The notes under the pieces are model-generated. The model saw only the letters and a program-made list of their open reading frames with translations. It did not search any database and was not told the DNA's origin. This document shows positions 1 to 13,197 of a DNA stretch of 64,000 nucleotides, piece after piece. A program made the position numbers and the translations under genes. Origin of the DNA: Silene latifolia (Eukaryota; Streptophyta; Magnoliopsida; Caryophyllales; Caryophyllaceae); assembly GCF_048544455.1 (NCBI RefSeq), contig NC_133534.1, positions 220,624,292 through 220,688,291 of the forward strand, given 5' to 3'. How positions within the stretch are numbered: the stretch's first letter is position 1; every line of letters starts with the position of its first letter.

Positions 1-3000
1 AACAATCTCCCACTTGTCCTCGACAAGTGTGCGTCACCAATTCTCTTGTCCTATTACTATCTCCCACTCAATGCAAGGTGTCTTTCAGGTCGTACTTGCA
101 AGTGATCATATCAAGAGTGGTTTCCTCGATCTAGAGAATAACTGATTGACCGGATTTATCTATCATAGATACATTCCGAGCGTGGCCACGCATTTCCAGT
201 TCATTACTCCTCGAGTGGCCCTGAGATATTGTTATAACCCTGACAAGGGGTGGACAATTCCTATCGCACTTATTCCCTTCGACTAGCCACAGCCATCATA
301 ACCCAAAATATGCCCATTTGACCCCATTTACGAAGGTCGTAGTAACACAAATCAAAGTTAATCTGAAACTGTGCCATCTTAGGTGAATAGTCTTTAGTCA
401 AAAGAATCGACTCATTTGAATACTATAGCAGCTCTCGCCACGACCAGGCTATATAAATTTGCCAGAACTCTATAAGCGGTCATAAGGCCCGACAAAACGT
501 TCCTAACAGTCTGCCTATGTGATCGACTAGTCATCTCACATGACTCTATGGCACTTGAACTTGCCATCAATCGCATCACACTCTAGTCACTTCGAGACGT
601 CACCTCATACAAGTAACTATGGGCAAATACAATGTTAATCCGTGTTTACTTTAACGGGGTTCAATTGTCTCCACAACCCGTTTGGATGTAACAAAGTATA
701 ATAAAAGAGTTTTAAAATAAAACTCGAACGACAAATGTGATTATCACATATGAATAGTCAATGCCTGATTACTATTTCATATTCTATAATCTAATTTGAT
801 CTTTTATGTAGTTGTTCATTTCAATTCAATTGAAATGACATGACTCATCATGTTTAGCCTTTGAGAAGGCTTTGGTTAGTAGGTTTTATCAACTTCTTGT
901 ACCTTACTCAACCTTACTACATACTCGTTTTCCTTTGTAATGTATACATTTGCATTACAAAACTTTCTGAGTACGTGTCGAGATCCAATCAAGACATAGG
1001 CCCTCTAGCCTAAGAATAGCTCCCACTTTGTTTTCACGAAGTGTGGGGACTCATCTTTCTTGCACATCTCATGATCGCAAGTGTACTCAATTTCCGTTAT
1101 AAATATCTCTCATTGTTCTTTATTGCCTAGAACGATTCTAGAAAATCTACTTCTTAATTAACATTGCCACAATGGTATCTTAACCATCCTAATGTGTTTT
1201 GATTATGGTTTTGTCGGAAACCATGCGCAATCTCAATTGTCAATTGTCACTTGTGTAACACCCTTACACAATATTGCATCATAAACACTTTGCTTTACTT
1301 CCTTAATGCTTCTGCAAGCACTTAAGGGTAATCTTTATAGCTTATTTGGTAAAGATTACTTAAATTCGATTTTGAAAACAATTCATCATACTCAAAGCAT
1401 ATGAAGTGTTATACATCATTACTCATTTAATTGATCCGGCAGCGGAAGCAAATGAAATCAATCAAATATGTTTAATTTAATTGAACTGGTCATGGATCTT
1501 ATCAACATAAGACTTCTTATTGACGCTAATATCACGTGGATTTATCTTTATAAATCCGTATATTAAAGATGTATTATAATACTCCAAAAGTCTTAAATCA
1601 TTCGCAATGATCAATATGTCATCCACATATAAGACTAATTAAAACTTCCGTAACTCCCACTAAACTCCATGTATAAACACAACTTCTCGACTTATTGAGA
1701 AATGTTTTACCACATGATCAAAATGTTGATTCTAACTCATTGATGTCCTACTTAAGACCCTCTCTTAAGTTTCACATTATCTTAGGATTGCAAGAATCTA
1801 CTAAACTCAAGACATGTATTGAATACATTCCTTCTATTGAAGAAGTGGGTTTTAGATTCACTCGCTATGTATTTCATAACCTCATGATGAAACACAATCC
1901 CTAAGAAGATCCAAATAGACTTAATCATTTCAATTAGTGCAAAACCCTTTGCAACCAATCTTGCTTTGAAATATCTCTTTATTAGTGCAAAACCCTTTGT
2001 CACTAATCAAGCCCTTTTGTTTCGGATTTTCATGGCTCTAAGACTTGTATTGAGTTGTGACTTAAACATTCTTATGTAAGTCATATGTTCATTACTTTCT
2101 AGAAGTAATCAACCTGAATCAACCAATTTCTTTTGTAAGTTATAAGCTCTTTACTTTCTTAAAAGTAGCATGAATTCATCATTTTTAACAAGTGACGAAT
2201 TTAACCTCCTAGGTTTTAAAGAAACAATATTTTACACAAAACGTCTCATGTAGCCAAGAAAGACCAGTTTCTTGCGACATAACATTCTCTGTGGCATTCT
2301 TTGTGGCTCTTGAATAATTTCTCCCACTCTGTCTTCTAAAATAAACTTGTATTTTAGAAAGACAGCTTCACAAGCCGCAAACCCGTCGTACTCGTGAGAA
2401 AAGAAAGGGAAAAAATGAGCATTTGTTTCTTGTGAAAACTTACAAATATGGTACCCTTACCATTTCATGTCTCATATGATTTAGTGGAACATAATTAGAC
2501 AAAATGATAAAATCCCCAAGGGATCAAGTAACTCAAAGTAACTTGATCGAAGTCCAAACCATATCGAATAGCGTTTGATTTCTTATCCAACCACACATTG
2601 TCCCATAATGTGTGTTAAGAGAGATTAACTTGTGATACTATATCACATTTGCTTTGGCTTATATCAAAGTCTTCACTTTGATAATCCCATCACGACTAAA
2701 TCGTGATTTCTTTAACTCTTTAAACTTCTTTAAAGATTTTCTATTTACCTTATTAAGTTAATACATTAGCGTCAACTTGAATCGTTGGTAAAAGAGAATG
2801 ATCAACCTATTATGGATCAATGATTTATAACCTCGATCTCCTTTTCAACCAAAAGGTACGAGATATCTTGCTTTGAATACAAGATACGCATATACCATTA
2901 ATAATCTAATGGTTTCAAGAGTACTCGATAACTCTTTGCGTTCATCATTCCAAAATCTTAAGGTTTAATCTTGGGTTACCAATTTTGAGTCTTGCATCAT

Positions 3001-4124
3001 CTTCATGATATATTATTCTAGTTTGGTTTAGAATATAATCACCTTGATAATGGGCTAGCCATACATCAAATCGTGGTGTATAGGGTCACAAAAGTGAAAG
3101 CCTCTTTTGTATCTTAACAAGTTTATATTTCTTATTTAGAGTTTATGCACTTAATAGTCATAATTAAGTACAACTTTAAATCCAAAAACTAGATTGAGTA
3201 CACAATTACTCTATCTCTCGACATTATTGTTGCTAGTCGTCATATTCTAATCATCCTATGTATCAAGTACAATGATGAAAACCTCCTTTGGTTTCTAATA
3301 TTGACGAAGTGGTACTAGCAAAATTTATGTTTAATCAAATAAACATTTAAAGAAGAAGGTCCCATTAGATGTCCCACAACTAACTTGTTGATTCTTCAAT
3401 AATTTGGGGCGGTTTCCTTTCTTGTGTCCAACATTTAAGACAATGGAAACTTTATTGGTCGGGATTGATAGGTTTAGTATCGTCATTCCTCAATGACTTT
3501 ACTTTTAACATTACCTTGTATCAATTCCATTATTATCTTTACTTCTTGAACCTCGTCCTCATCTTAACGGTTTAAGAGAATGCTCCCACTTATTTCAATG
3601 AGTCTTTGCTTTGAGAAGCAAAATTGAATTCATGAAGATTACTCTTCATTTGTTCGTTTTAGTCTTAAAACTTTCATTGAAGTGGTTGCGTTATTTTGGT
3701 CAATTACGAATTCTGAAAATCTAATCACCAAAACAATTTATCGCTTCAAGGTACTTAATTCAATTAAGCATATGAAACATAGTCCATTGTAAGTAGAAGT
3801 GTTAGTCAAGAATCAAAAACCTGTTTGATAATGAATAACTTTAATCTATACTCTTTACAAGAGATCCTTATCAATGGTTCATTTGAGGTTTTAGAAGCAA
3901 ATTCATATTTGTCTTTAGTTATGATGTTTTAATGGAGATTCGTTATCAAAATCGAAATGATATCGTATATGAATTGTGGTAAAGAAATAGAACAATATAA
4001 AAAACGGAATAGTGGAAAACTTAACATTTATCGTTTTATAAATACTTGGAAAAACAAGTATAGCATTTACATAGTGACCTCTACCCAACTATGATAAATG
4101 ATTCCAAGACCCAAATTCATATCG

Positions 4125-4400
4125 ACATAGGCACGGTGGGGCCGATACATCCTTTATCAATATAACTCGGTGGATTAACGTTTAATCGATTCTACTTTTA
4201 GAACTCTTGGTCGATAATATTACATTAACAATTATCTATAGCCCAAAACACATTGACAAGGGCACGGTGGGGCCGATACATCCCTTATCAAATACTTTTG
4301 TTGAGTTCAATCCAAATTTCGAATAAATGTGTCCATGATCCAAACCCACATTAACTTGGGCACGGTGTGGCCGATACATCCCTTATCAACATGAATTCGG
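4125..4400. repeat. Three diverged copies of a roughly 120-bp unit inside the Copia element
   Basis: Three spaced copies of the core GGCACGGTGGGGCCGATACA (4129, 4260, 4360, one with a substitution) each precede a TCCYTTATCAA block, and two are followed by a CGGTGGATTAAC block. A fourth partial core lies near 4450. They sit in the 5' part of the Copia internal region. Function unknown. Confidence 0.6.
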
Positions 4401-6220
4401 TGGATTAACATTCATCACCCACTTCCCCTACGTAACAAGGTTTGCACCCCGGTGGGGCCGAGCGCACTCCCTCGCGAAATAGGTTTTCATGGTTTCTACT
4501 ATTTGGTAAGGCTATGTCTCAATTAATTGTTTTAGCGAGAGGTCATGTCAATTTATTATCTATCACGTTTTAAGTGAACTAAAGCGGTGAACTACGATAA
4601 TTCTAATTGACACGGTCGATAAACTCGATAAAATAAGGATGCATGTTTTAGTTATGGCGATTTAGCGATGCATGCGACATAAAATAAAATGCAAGCATAA
4701 AAATAAATAAATCCTAGTATGACCTTCCTAGAATAGAAAAACTATTTAACTATTACATATTCGGAAACCAACTCCATTGGTCCCTTGAACTTCGGTTGTG
4801 GCACGCATCTCGAGGTTACACCGTCTTTATGTATCGCCATTCTTGAAGAAATCCGTCTTTGGGAACTCCGGAATGAATAAAATTACATAATAAATTACAT
4901 AATTTCCTATTATACATTTGTAACTAAAATAAAATAAATCTATTAAATTACAAAACGGTGATACGAGATCACAATAAAATTACAACCGAATCGATATCCC
5001 CATACATTTCGGGATATACCAATTAAAATCTAAGGCCATACTGAGTAAAATTACATAATTCAAAAAATTACATAAATTAAAATTATGACAATCATAAAGA
5101 AAATGCAGCATTATAATATGTATGAACATGCTCAATTTTATGCTAAATCGCCTTTAATTAGCCAATATCGTATATTACTCGGTTTTTACGGATTTGCTTG
5201 ATTTCAACATTTTTATAATCACAAAAATACATAAACTCATATTTATGCATAAGTTAATTACCCTAACCTCTTAGGACTCAAAACTTAGTCTTCACTAATT
5301 ATTTGACCATAATTAACCCATATTTTATAAAATTGTTCATAAATGGACCAAAAATTACAAAAATAAGCCATAAACTTCAAATAAATCACAAAATTTCAAA
5401 TAAATTCAAAATTTGAAATTTAAATTCATGAACATTCTGGAAAAATTCCATTACACTCATAATGTTCAAAATTTTAGGTTAAAAATTTCGAAATTTTTCC
5501 GGAAAAACAATGTTGCGGTTTATCGATTTTAATAAAATAATCATAAAAATATGGAAAAATTATTTTCATTAACTTTTCAATTTTAGATCTGAAAAATATA
5601 ACAAAATGCAACATTAGACGTTTTTCCTAAGTCATAGATTATGTTTTATTAATTTTCCACTAATAATGTCACTATTTATGCTATTTTTCTTCAAAAATCC
5701 ATAAATCATGCAAAAAGACCTTTTTTATAGCCAATTATTTTACACACATCTTGTAAAATTGCATGTGACAACATATAAATTTTCTATGACCAGATTCGAA
5801 ATTTAACTCATATTAACCTATTTTTCACCTAAATCCGAATTTAATAATGAAAAATTCAATTTTCGAGCATAACAAGTCCAAAAATTATGAAAATTTACAG
5901 GTTATCTCAAAATAATATAGGTGACAACATATCCAAAAACCAAGTGAAAATTCGAAGTATAGCTAATTTTAGACCAAAAATGACATTTTTACTCATAAAA
6001 TCACATTTAAATGCCATTATTGTAAAATATGAACAATAAAAATCCGTAAAATTAACCAAAATATCCTAAAACATTTTAGGACCAGAAATATTAACATGCA
6101 TGGATTAATTTCGTGATATCTCATAATAACACAAATTTTACAAGTTTTATTTGTTATTCTTATAACTCGGAAAAACTTTTAACCGATTTGCATGCAAACA
6201 ACCGTGGCTCTGATACCAAT

Positions 6221-7504
6221 TGAAGGAAATGTAGATTCATATACATACTAACATACTCATATATGTTAAAATTAATTTGTCATAAAATTAAAGATGGATT
6301 TTATGCATGCAAACATTAATTAAAGAGATGGAAAAATCTATATCTCACCATGTGATTTTCGGATTTATGGGCACAAGTGAGTTCACCTACTCACTTGTTC
6401 TTGAGCTCTCCAAATGGAAGAACAAGGACTCAAAGGTAGAATCCCTCCCAAAAGCATATACCCAAGGAATACATCTTAATAAACCAATACTATTTAGATC
6501 TAGTAATAATATTGGTTTTACCATAAAAATGACACAAATAAATTGCATTTTGGCTCTTGAAAATTTCGGTCAAGAGGTGATGTTTTTGTGAGATTTTATT
6601 TCTCTAGAATTATCATAAGTTGTAGAGAGTTCTTTTGGAGGATTTTCTTACACTAGAAAAAGATGGGAAGAATGAATCAATGAATAAAGAGAAGAGCTCT
6701 CCTCTCTTTCTTGTGGGAGGCCGAAAAAGAGAGCATTGGGTAGTATGCCCAATGCCTCTTGTTTTTGCTCTTCTCAAAAGCTTAGGCTTGCAAGGCTAGT
6801 ACTTAGATATCATGATTGTGTTTTCCACTCAAGATAAAAACACAATATATATCTTACACTACCTCCTCATTTTCGGTTTTTAAGCATAAAATGGAGAACC
6901 CATTTTATTTTGTAATTTGTCAAATTTGTCACATGTAACATATTACATGACATATCACAATGTAATGTATTTTTAACATATTAAAAATCAACATACTCAT
7001 AAAATATGTCATTTACAAAATCGACTAGTAATTCGTAATTACTTGTACCAAAAATGTTTCCAAATTATAAACTACAACATTCTGTATTTATAATAATTTA
7101 TTCATTCCGTTTCAATTGTTTCTTTAAACAATAATTTCATCCAAGTAATAAAATAGTTCGATTACTTAGACCGTGTCTTATTTAATCATATTTACAATAA
7201 GATACGTAAATTATACTCACAAAATCATCAAATCAATTTTAAGCAATTTAATTAACTCGTATCGGTATACGATTAATTAAATAATCAATTAAGAGTATTT
7301 CCCTATAGGTATGACCTAAGGGGATCAACTGATCACCACCGTCACACGACAGTAATGTCAAACTCTAGTCAGCCCATCATTACCGATATGTGTGGACCAG
7401 TTGACTTGTAAAATATTACATCCCACATGTATTCTTAAAATGAGATTTAATAATGATATTTAAATCATGTGATCGCACTATTGTTGAGGACACATTTCCC
7501 AACA
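6221..7504 (-). repeat. Copia 5' LTR (1,284 bp)
   Basis: Terminal repeat of the Copia element, bounded by TG and CA on the minus strand. It abuts the primer-binding site on its left and gypsy leader sequence on its right. Only this LTR is in the window; the partner appears to end within the first four bases, so its age by LTR comparison cannot be read here. Confidence 0.8.
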
Positions 7505-9145
7505 ACCTTGACACTACAAAAACAAATTAGAACTTCCACTTACTTCTAACAACAAAGAGAAGATAAAAACAACTAAACATGTATTTCACAACTCAAGCTT
7601 TTAGCTATGTTGCCCTTCCCCGGCAACGGCGCCAAAATTTGATAAGCACAATACTAGGTGTCGTAAATGCTAGAATTAAGCTACCAAATTAGATATTTAT
7701 AAACCAAACTCGACTCTACACTATGCAATAAGAATAGTAGTAAAGGGAAGCAAGGGTCGAACCCAAGAGAAGGGATTAAGACTAAAAGCTTGTATTAGAC
7801 TAATGACAATGAACAAAACACAAGACTAAACACAAACTATGGATATTAACAATGGACAACAATTGAGACACATAGGAGGAGAATTGGCATGGAGAAAACA
7901 AGTGACAAAATGGAAATGATGTGATTTTTCCTAAGAAACAAGGCAACAAACACTTGGTATGCAAGCAACAATTATAAGAGATGAAAACTTGGTATAATCC
8001 TACAAGCTTCAACTTTTCTCAAAGCAAGACTCTTTTCTCTCCAATTTCATTCACCCAACAACAATCCTCAAGAAATTGATCACCACTATCTAAGCCAACA
8101 ATGATAATCCTACTTAAACTACAATTTTCAACACTAAGCCATGTAAGAATTGTAGCCAAGAGCGTGAAGAGCACAACCAAAAGGAAAGTAAATGGGATAT
8201 CAAAAGAGCATGTCTAAGCCAACAACCCAATGATACAAACAATTTCTACTCACAAAGATTGATACTCTAAGCCAAGCTAACAATAATTATGAGATGCTTC
8301 AACAAGTTGTCACAAAAGCAAGGAACTTTGCAACAAACAAGCAATAGATGAACATTAAAGAGGCAAGGGTAATTACTTCTCACAACAAAACATTCAACAT
8401 GGCATTCAAACTTAGAAATTGAAATAAATGAAAGATTAGAGAGTAGAGAGTCAATACAATGATAAAGTCAAAGACTTGAAACGGATTACACCAAGCAAGG
8501 AAGGATTTAGCCTTCCATAGTCTTCATAAACCCAAAATACAAAGAAAGATTATAACTTGAATGAGAAAGTCTTCTAAATTATTACAAGCTTAAAACCCTA
8601 AATGATGAGATTAGATGAGATGATATGATGTTGTATGATGTTATCAGGTCTTCAAACTCTTGGGTATATATAGGGCTGCACGAAAACCTAAAAAGATTTT
8701 CACTTAAGAAGCCCAAAAGAAGATTAGAAAGCCCCGTAAAACAGAGTTGCGCAGCCTGCGCAAAAACTTTATTGCCTGCGCAATCGTGCGCAGCTGCGCA
8801 CCATGTTTGCGCAGCCTGCGCATGGGCTCGCACTTTGGACTTCTAATTTCCAAGAATTAGACCTCTTCAATTGTTCTCATTTCTTCTAATCTTCACTCCT
8901 CACTTCTCCCAGCTGGATATTAGGCCACGTGTGAGCCGCTTGTGCCTTAGCTTGACTATTGAAAGGTTCTCCTTGATCCTCGGGTTCCGTGCATCAAAAT
9001 CAATTGTAAAACCGAGGTAAAATGGACAAGTTGCCACATCATAATCAATTATCAAATACTAGGAAAATCATACTTAAAAACCCATATTAAAAGACACGAG
9101 GGTGATAAAATCACCCTCTTAAACCTATACAAAACACTACTATCA
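7505..9145 (-). mobile_element. Ty3/gypsy LTR with primer-binding site and short leader (Athila-like)
   Basis: A 1.5-kb LTR at 7640-9145 has mirror ends, TGATAAG at left and CTACTATCA at right. On the minus strand it is followed by TTTTGGCGCCGTTGCCGGGG (7611-7637), a primer-binding site for tRNA-Asp, as used by many plant Athila and related gypsy elements. Only about 135 bp of leader remains before the Copia LTR begins at 7504, so the Copia element probably inserted into this gypsy element. No coding part remains in the window. The element is a fragment. Confidence 0.75.
8738..8826. repeat. Cluster of TGCGCAG/CTGCGCA palindromic motifs
   Basis: Within the gypsy LTR, five or more copies of TTGCGCAG, CCTGCGCA or GTGCGCAGCTGCGCAC occur in under 100 bp. 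The rest of the LTR is AT-rich. The cluster makes overlapping short hairpins. It could be part of the U3 control region or an RNA structure; this is unproven. Confidence 0.6.
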
Positions 9146-9914
9146 GTTTCCCAAAAAACAAAACTCTATAAACAATAATCCGTAGTTACATATAATTTCG
9201 CCATCACAAAAGGTTCGTATGTAGCACTGAAAATTTGATAGTGAACAACTGCATATCCATCGTCACCTCGAGGCTCGAACAACTGTGCACAAGCGCTTGT
9301 TATAAAATGTTGCAGATGACTCAAGAGTACAGACATTCAAAAGAAAAAAAACCTCTGCTCAATTCAAGATCAGATTACCTATTGGATTTCTCGAATATAG
9401 AATCATACCCATCTCATTGATATCAATGGCACGAAAATTGAACTCTATGGATGCAAAATTGTTATGTCCTAACACTTTCAACTTTCCAAGCAGCTTTCAA
9501 CTCCATTATATATATTGATTTATGGCTCCATCGTCAATTAAGATAGCTCAACATAAAGCGATGCGCTAGCAACAGGGAGGGAAAAGACGATAAAAATAAA
9601 TTTCTCCATAGGCTAATAATGAGGAGGAGAAGGAAGATCCATGGTGCATACTGTATATATACACAAAGAGTCTCTATTTCACTCTAATACAAAGACTACC
9701 AAACGTACGTGATTTCAATTTTGCATTATTATATATTTTATTGTTATTCTTTTTTTTTTTTACTTTTAGAGTTTAATATAAGTTGGAGACTCTAATATTG
9801 CTCGAAAAAAACTTCCTTTAATAATATAGATAGATAGATATATATATAGATTACTTCTATTTAAAAAAGTGATTTGAGTTTTTTTGGGCTTTAACATATG
9901 GAGCTGGTCTTATA
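9146..9914. other. Unassigned intergenic DNA
   Basis: No gene, RNA or repeat is recognised. Short reading frames here lack codon structure. A TA/GATA-rich stretch lies near 9825-9850. Confidence 0.4.
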
Positions 9915-10211
9915 TACTCCCTCCAATTTTCTTTTATCTCCCCCTTTCTTTTGGACACAAAAATTAAGAAAGAGGGAAGAAAGAAGAAATAAAGTAGAAT
10001 AAAGTATTGTAAGTTGTGAAATTTATAGGAGAGAGAAAATAATAAATAATAAATAATGAATAAATAATAGATAAAGTAATGGGAGTTGTTGATTTTTTAG
10101 GAGAGAGAAATTAATAAAAAATGAATGAAACTTACAAAAAAATGAAAGAGAGAAGATAATCAAACTTGTGTAAAAAAGGAAAGAGGGAAGATAATAGGAA
10201 ATTGGAGAGAG
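9915..10211. mobile_element. Stowaway-like MITE
   Basis: About 297 bp. The left end CTCCCTCCAATTTTC and the right end, GGAAATTGGAGAGAG, are inverted and imperfect over about 30 bp, and both are flanked by TA. The interior is AT-rich with repeated GGGAGAGAGAA-like purine blocks. This matches Tc1/mariner-derived Stowaway MITEs. No coding capacity. Confidence 0.7.
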
Positions 10212-10374
10212 TAATAATTTGTGTAAATTGACACATGTATTAGTGATTGTTCTATTATAATTGTATATAAATATTTGATTCATTTTAAGTTTAAACCGCA
10301 CGGATTTTAAATGAGAATTTGGATATAGTAAAAATACGTGATTTAGCTAGCAAGACGAGCTTCCATATATTCTA

Positions 10375-10928
10375 GGTTTTTTTGTCAGAAGGTACCTAAC
10401 ATTTAGGTCACTTTGCATGGAAGTACCTAATATTATTTTTTTTGTCCAAAGGTACCTTAAGTTTATAATTCACTTGCTAAGAAGTACCAATAGACAATTT
10501 CTGTTAAAAAAACTCAACTTTAGGGCTTGACTAGACGGAAAACCTGAATTTGTTTGCTTCTCTCCTTAATCCCTTTCTTAAAAACTATTAATAATCATAT
10601 AATTTAATCTATTTATCTCATCTCTAATCATGTTTAATATATTTACTCCCCTACCTCACCACCTTTTCTCTCCGCTTCATCTCCTATTCCGACCACCTTA
10701 TCTCCTTCCTCACCTTAAATGAAGTGCAATTATATGATTTGAATGAAAAAACATGGTTTTTGTTAAGTCAAGACGAATTTTGACTTTTTTTCTTAATGAA
10801 AAACGTTAGTTGGTACTTGTTAACAAAGGATATATAAACTTTAGGTATCTTTAGGCAAAAAAAAATAATGTTAGGTAGCTGCGCGCAAAGTGGCCTAAAT
10901 GTTAGATACTTTTTGACAAAAAAAAACC
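10375..10928. mobile_element. MITE with about 70-bp terminal inverted repeats
   Basis: About 554 bp. The left arm starts GGTTTTTTTGTC and carries AGGTACCTAACATTTAGG; the right arm is its inverse, ending with GACAAAAAAAAACC. The arms match imperfectly for roughly 70 bp. TA lies at both sides (10373-10374 and 10929-10930). The right TA is also the left TA of the next MITE. Superfamily not certain; TA targets favour Tc1/mariner. Confidence 0.7.
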
Positions 10929-10930
10929 TA

Positions 10931-11182
10931 CTCCCTCCATTCAACTCCACTTTGCGGGTTTTTTTTTGACACTATTCACAAACGGACATTCAACGATTTT
11001 TCTCGATACATAAGTTAAAATATATTCATGTGAGATCTTATTTGATTCGTCTTTAAGAGTACATTAAAAATATCTAACTTTTATAATTTTTGCAAATACG
11101 TAGCTAAAGATATTTACCGCGTAAAAGTCGCGTTGGCAAACGTGATAAAGCAAACATGTAAAGTGGAGTTGAATGGAGGGAG
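10931..11182. mobile_element. Stowaway MITE
   Basis: About 252 bp with near-perfect inverted ends CTCCCTCCATTCAACTCCAC and its complement, flanked by TA on both sides. It ends about 240 bp before the start codon of the serine hydrolase gene, so it may overlap the promoter region. Confidence 0.85.
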
Positions 11183-11420
11183 TATATCGAGACACGCAGC
11201 GGTTTGGATGGTCACACATTCCAGTTTTGACTTGAAGACCAAGACATTCAAGATTGACCCAACAAGTCAACTACCATTTGCAAAGCTAACTCTTGAATAG
11301 TTGTATGAGAAGAGTTAGTTGGGCATTCTTAAATTTTGTACTTTTGCGGTGGTAGGTATGCATCTATGACATACTACTACTATTTAAGAATAACCTTATT
11401 ATTACATATTCTTAGATAAA

Positions 11421-12557
11421 ATGGAGTGTAGTGAAGGAAACAAAATGAAAATTTTATGTCTCCATGGATTCAGAACTAGTGGAGCTTTTCTCAACAAGCA
11501 AATCACCAAATGGGGTCCTATTTTTGCCAACTTTGATTTGGTATGCTTCTACAACCATCTTAAGTGAGACCGACTACTTAATACAATAATGTTTGTATTT
11601 TTATATTACAGTCTAATTTATATTGAAACAAAACAATGAGATACAGGATTTCCCAGATGGTTTATTTCCTGCAGGAGGCAAATCAGACATTGAGGGCATT
11701 TTCCCACCTCCCTACTTTGAATGGTTTCAATTCAACAAGGAATTTACTGAGTATGATAACTTGGAAGAGTGTATATCATTTCTATGTAAATACATTACTA
11801 CCAATGGACCCTTTGATGGTCTCCTTGGCTTCTCCCAGGTAACCTATTTCTCTACATTTTCAACACACTCATCTTTTACTTCATGGTCTTGTTAAGTCAT
11901 CTCGGTTAATATATTGTTTCGACAGGGAGCTACACTTTGTGCCCTCTTGGCCGGATACCAGCTCCAGGGAAAAATATTGAAGGATCATCCTCCTATCAAG
12001 TTCTTGATTTCGGTATCAGGTTCTAAATTCAGGGCTCCTCACATTTGTGATGTTGCCTTCAAAGACCCTATTGTTGCGAAATCAGTTCACTTCATTGGGG
12101 ATAAGGACTGGTTGAAACTTCCTTCTGAAGATCTTGCTTCTGCTTTTGTGGATCCTCTTATTATAAGACATCCCGGAGGCCACACTGTTCCAAGATTAGG
12201 TATACTTTCTTCCTCAAAACCTGTATACTTTGATTCCATTGCAATGGGCCATATTTACATTTGACCCCCTTTACCCCATAGTTTGATTAGGTATTACTAA
12301 AGTAATGATGTTGTTCTTATTGGGGAGATGGGTGGCTAATAATTTGACTGGAATAAATAGACGAGGCAGGAATTGAGCAGATGGCGAATTGGACAAAAGG
12401 TCTTCTGGCTGAGACAAGTGCCTCTAAAGATGATGTGCTAAAAGCTAAGGTAGCAGAAAAGGAAGCAGTAGAGACAGTAAGCAAAGCTTCAAAAGACGAT
12501 GGAGGTTCGACTGAGATGAAAATGGAGACAGCAGACGTTGAGGCAGTACAAGCTTGA
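11421..12557 (+). CDS. FSH-family serine hydrolase (alpha/beta hydrolase, FSH1/OVCA2-like esterase)
   Basis: Four exons: 11421-11540, 11647-11838, 11926-12199, 12361-12557, all with GT-AG introns, giving 260 residues. The start MECSEGNKMKILCLHG puts the first beta strand at the N terminus, as in the family. The nucleophile elbow is GFSQG (Ser103) and spans the exon 2/3 junction; the C-terminal HPGGHTVPRL carries the likely catalytic His190, and Asp165 in GDKDWL is the likely acid. Residues 20-60 include the family block KSDIEGIFPPPYFEWFQFN. The C-terminal 50 residues are charged and variable, typical for plant members. Plant members are presumed cytosolic esterases; the natural substrate is not known. 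A weak TATA-like TATTTAAG lies about 40 bp upstream of the ATG. The gene looks intact. Confidence 0.9.
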
Positions 12558-13190
12558 GCTTATTGTTGTGTGAGAAAACATTAGTCAAGTTTAATTAGTT
12601 ATCTTAATTATTTAATTATGCTAATAATGCAAAGTTTCATGTATGCTGAAATTTGGATTTGTGTGAATTTTGAGTTTTTCACTATTATGTCCAATGGAAA
12701 CTACTTCTCATCCAAAAGATCAAGGTCCCAGATTCCAGAAAAATAACCAAGGTTCTATAAATATATATTTTCAGGTGTAAAGAGAGCCGCTACGTCCGTT
12801 TTAATGCTACTGGTTTCGAACTCAGTCATCATAAGGTACCACAGTTCACTGATGGTACCGGTTAAGGTAGACGACATCAGTCTATAAAATGAGCAAACAA
12901 GCATTTTACTTGAATTTCAGTCCCTTAATTTGGTTGGACCTTGGTCACTGATAGACTGATGTCGTCTGTTATGCTACTCAAAGGATTAAAGGAGGGTTCT
13001 CTAAAAATTCAAGAAAATTATAGAGGATTAGAGATATTAATCAAGTTACATTTACATTGATAATTAGTATAATGTTGATGATAAAATAATAGCCATGATA
13101 ATTAGATACCACCAAATAATAACCAGTAGTAATACTTAAAAGTAAATTAATAACAATAAATTTATAAAGCAATTTGAACATCTATTATCA
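12558..13190. other. 3' flank of the hydrolase gene with an inverted repeat
   Basis: Holds the 3' untranslated region and AT-rich flank. A perfect 17-bp inverted repeat, AGACGACATCAGTCTAT at 12869-12885 and its complement at 12951-12967, is separated by 65 bp. Downstream (13020-13190) is AT-rich with no gene seen. Confidence 0.6.
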
Positions 13191-13197
13191 TCAGCCG

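Larger units (their letters stand above)
1..7504 (-). mobile_element. Decayed Ty1/Copia LTR retrotransposon
   Basis: Minus-strand Copia-type element. Its 5' LTR lies at 6221-7504 (starts TGTTGGG, ends TTCCTTCA on the minus strand). Beside it at about 6205-6219 is a primer-binding site matching initiator Met tRNA (TGGTATCAGAGCCA). Bases 1-4 look like the tip of the second LTR, followed by a purine tract (minus strand CAAGTGGGAGAT, 5-16), so the internal region is about 6.2 kb and complete in length. A reverse-transcriptase Tyr-Val-Asp-Asp box reads on the minus strand at 1618-1629 and a gag zinc-knuckle-like remnant lies near 3395-3440. The leader (about 4.7-6.2 kb) is very AT-rich. No long reading frame survives: it is broken many times over and looks old. 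The LTR length suggests a Tork/Angela-type lineage, which is a guess. Confidence 0.85.

Noticed and set aside
9235-9420. Short frame between gypsy LTR and MITEs
   Set aside because: Sixty codons with no motif, neighbours or codon bias to support a gene.
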